Assembly: GCA_002311655.1 (NCBI GenBank)
Contig: DBYZ01000004.1
Span: 113,252-177,251, forward strand
From: Bacteroidales bacterium UBA1173
GTDB lineage: Bacteria > Bacteroidota > Bacteroidia > Bacteroidales > F082
Direction of reading: 5' to 3'
Length of the DNA: 64,000 bases
In this document: positions 57,769 to 64,000 of the stretch, in pieces
Numbering within the stretch: position 1 is the first letter of the stretch
How the letters are laid out: each line of letters begins with the position of its first letter
The notes under the pieces: model-generated
The model's input: only the letters and a program-made list of their open reading frames with translations
The model's database searches: none
What the model was told of the DNA's origin: nothing
Translations under genes and position numbers: made by a program

Positions 57769-60165
57769 TCAAAGTCCTTCGACTTTTAATCTCACATCAT
57801 ATAAATCGAGATCAACGTCCTGCTTTGAATAAATCGAGATGTTCATAGGCAAGCTCATCTCTTTATCATCAACTGGGAATGAAGTCTTCACCCTTAAAAC
57901 GGCTCCGAAATCGGCTTTGGTGCTCAACTCCGAAAACCGATAGGTTTTGTCAAAAAACTCGAGGTAAATATTCTTCGGATCAGCGTTGTTATTGATTCTG
58001 TAAGCGAACTTCACATCAACATAAAGGCGTTTATAATCATCGTCAATATCCACCGGTTTGCCAATATCCTGACGACGATTCTTATCTATATGATAACCAA
58101 CGACATTCATATCCACCGAGTTCAACAACTCCTTCATATTGTATGGCTTCTGCAACAACAAATTATTCTGTGTCACATACTTGTCGATATTCCTGTATTG
58201 TCTTAAATATTCCTTCAGCTGATACTTAATCGAGTCATTATCAATCTCATAAAGATTTATAGAGTCGTTAACTCTATATAAACGGTCGCGACAGATAAAA
58301 TAATCGTTGTGCAAATACTCCACAACATCTCTGTTGTTGAGCATAAACGCCACCGACTGCTCACAATTATAAACCGCCGAAGTGTCTAACGATTTCCCAA
58401 GCCAATGGCATTCGTTATCCACTTGATAATCATAGTTTTTGCTCAGATATGCCGTAATAGTCGGTGCCAAGTCATGATGTGTCACCACTCCTCTGAACGT
58501 CTTCGGCGACTTCAGCAAAGGCGAATAAATTATCAACGGCACATTATACACCAGCATCGGGTTCTGATTCACTAACACGCATCCTGTACGATGGTCTCCT
58601 ACGATGACAAACACCGTGTTTTCATACTCCGGCTGTGTTTTGTAATAATCCAAAAGACCTTTCAAACACTCGTCGGTGTATAGATACGTGGCGTACATAT
58701 AGTCGTTCCTGGTCACATTTTCTTTTTCTTTCGGACCAAACTCAGGAGTCTCGGCAAGCATTTTATGCACCTTTTCAATATACGGCTCCTGACCTCTGAA
58801 ATAAAATGGCTCATGTGTCGACAAAGTGATGAAAATATCAGTGTTTGGACGGTTTCTCACCACAGTGTCACGATGCCTGATCGCCGCATTGAACAAATCC
58901 TTGTCATACATTCCCCAAGAATTGTTGTTCAACAAATCCTCTTTCTGTTCCTGATCAAACTCCGCCTCCATCGGGTCCATGATATAACCCACTCCGTTAC
59001 CTGCCATATATGTGTTCTGACCGTCGAAAGAAGCGTTTCCGCCGTAATAAAACGACAAAGAATACCCGTTGTTCGACATATCTTTCAAAATGGAGTTATG
59101 ATCCGGAATTGTCCACCAAACTCGCGCAAAGCCGAGCTTATCATACGGTGCCGATGAGAATACGTTAGGCAACACTCCAAAGGTACGCTCAGCAAGCGAC
59201 AGCGCATTCGGCCAATATAGACTCTCCGTTTTCAAACTGTCTAAAAATGGCGTGAACGACATCTTCGGCTCGCTCGAACTCAGCCTCTGACCAAGACTTT
59301 CAACTATGATAAACACAAAGTTAGGCGCCTTGCCATCAGAAGTCTTGTTTAAAAAGCCACCCAAAACATCAGGGTCGTTGTTCAAACGTAAAAACGGATA
59401 ATGAATGTCAATATATTTGAATTCTGGGAATCGACTCTGATAGGCCACAGCATCTCTCAAGACACTCCCATCATAGTCCGAAAAATCTTCCGATTTGTTT
59501 TGCTCGTTATATTCATTGAAATCATGAATCGTATAAGCCACCTGATTCACCGCCAAACAATAATCCTGATGCGATTTATAATGCCTTTCATTGGTTATCA
59601 ATGACTTATAATTAAAAACAATGACAAAAAGAACTGTCATGACAAGATACAACGCGGCAATCCCTGACTTGATCTTCACCTTTTTATTCCAAAAACGGAG
59701 TAAACAGCTGTACAACAATACCGCGACTATAACGCCTAACAGCATCCAGAAAGAGAATTTCACCGATGAAACGACAATATCATATAACTCCTCCGGCGTG
59801 TAGATGAAAAACACCCTGTCGAGCGGCTTGGTGACATTGACGAAATAACCCATCAAACAACAGTAAACCACCACGTAAAGAGTGATGAAAACCATTGACA
59901 GAACTTTTGCCGTTTTAGACGATAACAAATTGATTATCAATAATGGAACCAAAGCTATAGAAGTGGCAAAAAACACAAGCGCCAAATCGAAATAAACTCC
60001 CGACAACACTGTGGAGAAATCCGACCAGTCGACAGTAGCTAACGATCTCAGCATAAAAAAGAATGCCAGACGTAAAACTATGGTCAAAAGCAGCCACAAC
60101 AAGCTGAATTTGGTCCAAGTCTTAAGCCCATCTGTTATCTTTTCAATAATTGTGTGTCTATCCAT
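57769..60165 (-). CDS. LTA-synthase-like phosphoglycerol transferase (sulfatase fold)
   Basis: A 798-residue inner-membrane protein with about five N-terminal helices (up to residue 190) and a periplasmic alkaline-phosphatase/sulfatase-fold domain of the LTA synthase family. Metal and catalytic residues: Glu289 in VFIIVESLG, Thr328 as likely nucleophile in AERTFGVLP, STHEPFYF, Asp524 and His525 in VIVGDHRTG, and His in VVTHHDLAPTI. These enzymes transfer glycerol phosphate (or phosphoethanolamine-like groups) onto polymers. A C-terminal beta-rich domain (about 690-798) is extra. It begins 2 bases after the GDPD-like gene, in one operon with it and the flavoprotein. Confidence 0.85.
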   Translation of the reverse strand: MDRHTIIEKITDGLKTWTKFSLLWLLLTIVLRLAFFFMLRSLATVDWSDFSTVLSGVYFDLALVFFATSIALVPLLIINLLSSKTAKVLSMVFITLYVVVYCCLMGYFVNVTKPLDRVFFIYTPEELYDIVVSSVKFSFWMLLGVIVAVLLYSCLLRFWNKKVKIKSGIAALYLVMTVLFVIVFNYKSLITNERHYKSHQDYCLAVNQVAYTIHDFNEYNEQNKSEDFSDYDGSVLRDAVAYQSRFPEFKYIDIHYPFLRLNNDPDVLGGFLNKTSDGKAPNFVFIIVESLGQRLSSSEPKMSFTPFLDSLKTESLYWPNALSLAERTFGVLPNVFSSAPYDKLGFARVWWTIPDHNSILKDMSNNGYSLSFYYGGNASFDGQNTYMAGNGVGYIMDPMEAEFDQEQKEDLLNNNSWGMYDKDLFNAAIRHRDTVVRNRPNTDIFITLSTHEPFYFRGQEPYIEKVHKMLAETPEFGPKEKENVTRNDYMYATYLYTDECLKGLLDYYKTQPEYENTVFVIVGDHRTGCVLVNQNPMLVYNVPLIIYSPLLKSPKTFRGVVTHHDLAPTITAYLSKNYDYQVDNECHWLGKSLDTSAVYNCEQSVAFMLNNRDVVEYLHNDYFICRDRLYRVNDSINLYEIDNDSIKYQLKEYLRQYRNIDKYVTQNNLLLQKPYNMKELLNSVDMNVVGYHIDKNRRQDIGKPVDIDDDYKRLYVDVKFAYRINNNADPKNIYLEFFDKTYRFSELSTKADFGAVLRVKTSFPVDDKEMSLPMNISIYSKQDVDLDLYDVRLKVEGL

Positions 60166-60167
60166 GC

Positions 60168-60887
60168 CTATTTCCGTGTATAATCAATCGTATCCATCAC
60201 CGCAACAAGAATCACATCGGTCTTTTCATCCTCATTGGCAAGCATGATATAGTGATTTCTTGCTGTCGTGTCGTAATGCTCATACCAAATCAGCTTACGC
60301 ATCTCAGGAAACGAGTCTTTCATAAACTGATACTGGAAAAAATATCCCGAAATGGTCTTTAATCTATATTTCTTGATATTTTCCCTTATCTCATCAGTCA
60401 CCGTCTGTATCTTTTCATGACCGTCAGAATCTGGATATGCAAACGGAATGTAATAACTGGTATAAAAACTCTTTTTTGCGAATGCCTTCAAACACTCAGC
60501 ATTCGACGACTCTACTATTATCCGATTGTGAAGCTTAAATCTTTTACGAAGCCTCGCCATCTCCTTGGCGGAAGCCCGCATATTTCCTTTATCAAGATTC
60601 TTGAAATCAATCCAAAAGCCGAGATTCGCCCGATTGTCAAGCGACGCAAACCAGTATTCAAGCCTTAAAGTGGAACTCGCGCCAAAATCATGTTGCACGA
60701 CGAAAGTGTTTAGCGAATCCACAAAATGCACATCGACTTCCAAACCTGCGTATTTGTCTTGATAATACTGTGCTTTCGCAATATCATTGGCGCGATGCAG
60801 CCAAACTTTGGATGGTCGCTCCTGCGGCTGGCATGATATTGCCACAACCGCAAGAACGACCATTATTATTCCAAAAATCTTTTTCAT
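60168..60887 (-). CDS. GDPD-like phosphodiesterase lipoprotein
   Basis: A 239-residue lipoprotein (lipobox VAISC, Cys19). The N-terminal part resembles the glycerophosphodiester phosphodiesterase / PLC-like TIM barrel: WLHRAN (His31), GLEVDVHF (Glu50, Asp52) and FVVQHDFG (His66, Asp67) match the usual HRG, ExD and HD order. The protein is short for a full GDPD, and later motifs are weak, so it may belong to a menorin/FAM151-like branch. Placed between the flavoprotein and the LTA-synthase-like gene (5 and 2 bases), it suggests a glycerophosphate-related pathway in the periplasm. Activity is unproven. Confidence 0.65.
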   Translation of the reverse strand: MKKIFGIIMVVLAVVAISCQPQERPSKVWLHRANDIAKAQYYQDKYAGLEVDVHFVDSLNTFVVQHDFGASSTLRLEYWFASLDNRANLGFWIDFKNLDKGNMRASAKEMARLRKRFKLHNRIIVESSNAECLKAFAKKSFYTSYYIPFAYPDSDGHEKIQTVTDEIRENIKKYRLKTISGYFFQYQFMKDSFPEMRKLIWYEHYDTTARNHYIMLANEDEKTDVILVAVMDTIDYTRK

Positions 60888-60892
60888 TTAAA

Positions 60893-63800
60893 CTACTTAA
60901 ATGCGTTCTCGCTCAAGCCCTTGCCTGTAATCTTAAGGTCTTCCATATATCCTGGAACCGGCTTGCCGAGATATTTGTCGACGTAAATCTTGGCGAGATA
61001 CTGACCGAGCATGAAACCGTGACCACGCAATCCTGTCAACAGACCGACTTCAGGGTCAACGATGTAACGCGGCTCGGTGTAACGGCCGGCCCAGCATGCC
61101 AGGAAGCTCACCTCGCCGAGGTTCGGAATCCACTCAGCGAAGACCTCAGAAACGATTTCCAAGAACTCCTTGCTGTTGTACTTGATGTTCTGACGAGCCT
61201 CATAAGCGTCGGTGTCAGGGCTTGCGCATCCGATAATCTGACCTGTGTGCGCCCACTGCTGTCCGTAAACGGCACTGAAGCCTTTGTAATGACGACGGTC
61301 GATGATCATATCCAACGGACCTCCGTTTGGTCCCATCATCGGCAGACGGCGTGTGATGAATGCCTGGTGCTTGACAGGATACAAGCCTGTGTCCAATCCG
61401 AGCATGTCGTTGAACTTCTCAGCGCCCCATCCCATCGCGTTGACGAAGTGGTCGCAGGTGTATTCAACGTATGCGCCTTCATGAGTGCGCACCAATGTCA
61501 CATAATGTCCTCCGACTTTCTGAACGTGCAGCAACTCGCAGTCCTCGAAGTAACGACCGCCATTCTGCACTCCGATGCCTCTGATGTAGTCGATGACGCG
61601 ACCAGGTGTCGCCTGCCAGCAGTCACGGGTAATCAAAGCATGACTGTAAGTAGTCTTTTTGTCATCCCACAACGGCGAGATCTCTTTCTTGAAGTCCTTG
61701 CGGTCGATCATATATGCATCGCTCCATGCGCGTGAAGCGTCGAGCGACTTGTAGGTAGCCTCATCATGCACCAAATTGACATAATGTGTCAGGTGGTAGT
61801 TGATGTTGTGCTCCTTCTGCATGTTCTTGAAAATCTCATGGTTGTGCACCGCAATATCGGCGATATCCGGATTCGAGAACGCCGGACGACCGCCACCGAT
61901 GCAACGCCACGAAGCGCCACGGCTGTAGTTGATCATCACAGGCTTCTTGCCGGCTTCCGAGAAGTAACGGAACAATGCACTACCTGCAATACCGCCACCA
62001 GCGATAAACACCTCGACCTTCTCCTTCTTGACATCGTTCATCTTCGGGAAGATAAACGTTTCCTTGGTCTTCGGATTATACAAGTCATCCAAGCTTACCT
62101 GATTTGAAAGTGGAGCACGCGGCGTGGCATCGCCAACCAACTCAATGCCGTATGAACGTAAAATCTGACGCGCGCGTGGGATACATCTCTTGCCACGGCA
62201 TGGACCCATACCCATACGTGTGATGTGTTTCAACTCATCAACAGAAATGGTCTTGCGGTCACCAATGACACTCAACACCTTGTCAAGCTTGATATCTTCG
62301 CAATGGCAGACGTATGTCTCTGATTCCACATCCTTCAACGGCTTAAAGTCTATCGGTTTCGGATAGTTTTCTTTCACTATGAATCCACGTGCCTCTGTCA
62401 GCTTATCTAATGCCACATCCTTTGCAATAACGCGAGCCACGTTGGTCTTGTTGTTCTTCTTGAGAACCTTCTCCACAACGCCCTCTCCTACTTTCTTACC
62501 GTTATCATCAACGAGGAACACCTCAACGCCTTCTTTTACCTCATATTCAACAGGCAGGAACAGCGTGTTCTTCTTCATGTCATAACCGAAGATTGCCAAG
62601 CCAGGACAATGATTGACGCAGTTCATACATCCGATGCACTTGTCATAATCAATCATCGGAACTGTGTTCGTGCTAGACTTGGTGATAGCGCCTTGCGGAC
62701 ATGAAAACGAGCATGGGTTGCAAGCGAATCCATAAACGCAGTCGGCAATGACAAACGGTTTCGCCACCATTCTCTCAGCTGTCGGCTTGTTAGGCTCCTG
62801 CAACACTCTGATCGGGTGCTGCTGCGACTCAATATATTGCTTCGAAACTTCAAGATATTCATCGTAATTGAATCTCAAGCCCATATTCTGTGCCACCTCA
62901 AATGCCACCTGTTTGCCGCGCAAAACAGCACTCGTTCCTTCACCGATACGAATGGCATCACCTGCACCATAAGTGTTCAACCCAAACACCTCGCGTCCCT
63001 TGACGAGCAACTGGCTGTCAGGAATCAAACCCGTGCATATATTAATGATGTCAATGTCGTCGATAATCTGTTCTGTTCCCGGAATCGGCTTGAAGTTCTC
63101 GCATTTGGCGATGACTGCCCCCACAATGCCTGTATGGTCTTTGTTCGGAATCGCTTTCAACAGAATATGCGATGTCATAATCGGGATGCCAAGTCTGCGT
63201 ACACGGTTGGCCTGCACTGGGAAACCACCTTCATGGTCCATACCTTCAATGATAGCCTTGATGGTAGCACCAGCCTGCATACCCTGATATGATGTCAAAT
63301 AACCAATGTTTCCTGCTCCCACAGTCAAAACTTTCTTGCCAAGAAGAGTGTGCTCCTGATTCATCATCTTCTGGAACACAGCGGCGGTGTAAACACCCGG
63401 CAGGTCGTCGTTTTCAAACGTCGGCATGAATGGCACTGCTCCTGTTGCGACAACAAGATGCTCGGCGTCGATATACGCCATCTCCTGCGTCACAATGTTC
63501 TTGATAGCGATGCGTTTGCCTTCGAGCAAGTCCCAAACAACATTATTCAGCAGAATGCCTTCATGGTTGTCGCCAGCCAAAGTCTTAGCAATGTCAAAAC
63601 CACGCATGCCACCGAACTTCTGCTCTTTCTCAAAGAAGAAGAACTGGTGCGTCTGCATGTTAAATTGACCGCCAATCTTTGCGTTATTATCAATCACAAC
63701 ATTGCTGATTCCCAGTTTGTTCAGCTGTTCACGGCAAGCCAAACCAGCAGGACCGGCACCGATGATGGCGACCTGTGTCTTGTAAACCTTCACCTCGCGT

Positions 63801-64000
63801 GGTTGCAGCTCCTTAGCCTCCGGAAGCACGTTAGCCTCGTTGTTGATAGGCTTCACCTCCTTAACTCCGTCAACCAAAGTGATGCAGATACGGCGAATCT
63901 TTCCGTCAACAAGCATCTCGCAGGCGCCGCACTTTCCGATGCCGCAATTCAAACTTCTGTTACGTCCATCGAGACTGTGGCTGTGAACAGGAAAACCTGC
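60893..64000 (-). CDS. Multi-cofactor FAD-dependent oxidoreductase fusion, 5' truncated by window edge
   Basis: At least 1,035 residues; the frame is open to the right window edge, so the start lies outside. Domains in order: a 2Fe-2S ferredoxin-like region (LNCGIGKCGACEMLV); an NAD(P)/FAD disulfide-reductase-type domain (VAIIGAGPAGLACREQL); two Fe-S clusters (CNPCSFSCPQG and CIGCMNCVNHCPG); a BFD-like 2Fe-2S domain (VCHCEDIKL and GPCRGKRCIPRARQI); and a second FAD domain of the DAO type (VFIAGGGIAGSALF). This is like sarcosine/opine/hydroxyproline dehydrogenase alpha and beta subunits fused in one chain. It probably oxidises an amine or amino acid and passes electrons to a quinone or ferredoxin. 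It is first in an operon with the GDPD-like and LTA-synthase-like genes. Confidence 0.8.
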   Translation of the reverse strand, partial: AGFPVHSHSLDGRNRSLNCGIGKCGACEMLVDGKIRRICITLVDGVKEVKPINNEANVLPEAKELQPREVKVYKTQVAIIGAGPAGLACREQLNKLGISNVVIDNNAKIGGQFNMQTHQFFFFEKEQKFGGMRGFDIAKTLAGDNHEGILLNNVVWDLLEGKRIAIKNIVTQEMAYIDAEHLVVATGAVPFMPTFENDDLPGVYTAAVFQKMMNQEHTLLGKKVLTVGAGNIGYLTSYQGMQAGATIKAIIEGMDHEGGFPVQANRVRRLGIPIMTSHILLKAIPNKDHTGIVGAVIAKCENFKPIPGTEQIIDDIDIINICTGLIPDSQLLVKGREVFGLNTYGAGDAIRIGEGTSAVLRGKQVAFEVAQNMGLRFNYDEYLEVSKQYIESQQHPIRVLQEPNKPTAERMVAKPFVIADCVYGFACNPCSFSCPQGAITKSSTNTVPMIDYDKCIGCMNCVNHCPGLAIFGYDMKKNTLFLPVEYEVKEGVEVFLVDDNGKKVGEGVVEKVLKKNNKTNVARVIAKDVALDKLTEARGFIVKENYPKPIDFKPLKDVESETYVCHCEDIKLDKVLSVIGDRKTISVDELKHITRMGMGPCRGKRCIPRARQILRSYGIELVGDATPRAPLSNQVSLDDLYNPKTKETFIFPKMNDVKKEKVEVFIAGGGIAGSALFRYFSEAGKKPVMINYSRGASWRCIGGGRPAFSNPDIADIAVHNHEIFKNMQKEHNINYHLTHYVNLVHDEATYKSLDASRAWSDAYMIDRKDFKKEISPLWDDKKTTYSHALITRDCWQATPGRVIDYIRGIGVQNGGRYFEDCELLHVQKVGGHYVTLVRTHEGAYVEYTCDHFVNAMGWGAEKFNDMLGLDTGLYPVKHQAFITRRLPMMGPNGGPLDMIIDRRHYKGFSAVYGQQWAHTGQIIGCASPDTDAYEARQNIKYNSKEFLEIVSEVFAEWIPNLGEVSFLACWAGRYTEPRYIVDPEVGLLTGLRGHGFMLGQYLAKIYVDKYLGKPVPGYMEDLKITGKGLSENAFK

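Noticed and set aside
60770..61735. A 321-codon plus-strand ORF opposite the GDPD-like and flavoprotein genes
   Set aside because: It is antisense to two well-supported genes, has no recognisable domain, and its composition is that of a mirror frame of high-GC third positions.
1..64000. Intact insertion sequence or prophage
   Set aside because: No transposase, integrase or phage structural gene was recognised anywhere in the window.

Overview
The window looks like chromosome of an anaerobic, type IX secretion (T9SS)-equipped member of Bacteroidota, probably order Bacteroidales. The evidence: a pyruvate:ferredoxin oxidoreductase end, secreted proteins with 'YPNPA' C-terminal sorting domains, gldD/gldE and the T9SS plug protein (DUF5103 type), a bifunctional DAHP synthase/chorismate mutase, an ExbB-ExbD-ExbD set, almost no Shine-Dalgarno sequences, and many TAnnTTTG -7 boxes placed just upstream of genes. 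A finer placement cannot be read from the sequence.

Layout. 1-480: 3' end of nifJ and its terminator. 480-4215: a small AT-rich accessory island with unrecognised proteins, a frameshifted gene, a remnant of a gene beginning IRIFISSVQ, a 23-bp tandem repeat and a small ORF plus SDH-type serine protease pair. 4279-20874: mostly housekeeping (MTHFS, glyA, polyprenyl synthase, aroF-CM, asnS, rpoN, ruvB, YitT) mixed with beta-barrels, a SPOR protein and a T9SS-exported subtilisin. 21102-26127: a GH92 mannosidase lipoprotein and an abundant-looking T9SS cargo with Asp-box motifs. 26181-33483: corA, the ssb-gldE-gldD operon with a secreted protein of unknown role, then HU, a 29-residue basic ribosomal-type protein and RNase G. 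33642-46896: trpS, hflX, tatD, asparaginase, tRNA-Ser(GGA), the ExbB/ExbD cluster, priA, the T9SS plug, apbE, tyrS.

46994-64000 is the most unusual part. It holds two tandem copies of a three-gene cassette, [AlgX/AlgJ-like SGNH protein - MBOAT acyltransferase - AlgX/AlgJ-like SGNH protein]. Between them, on the other strand, lies a lipoprotein whose C-terminal half carries a GH16-type EIDIE motif. Converging on the second cassette is a minus-strand operon: a large multi-cofactor flavoprotein, a GDPD-like lipoprotein and an LTA-synthase-like phosphoglycerol transferase. Read together, this suggests (inference) a locus for O-acylating and otherwise decorating a surface glycan or glycerophosphate-bearing envelope polymer. 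I do not recognise it as a described system.

Two families of intergenic repeat recur: seven-base-period tandem repeats (agtttga-type, often as inverted pairs) and roughly 100-bp palindromes ending in tcatttcgag/ctcgaaatga. One half-copy of the palindrome type supplies the C-terminus of a small membrane protein. No gap between genes exceeds about 300 bases, and I saw no CRISPR array, rRNA, intact insertion sequence or prophage.
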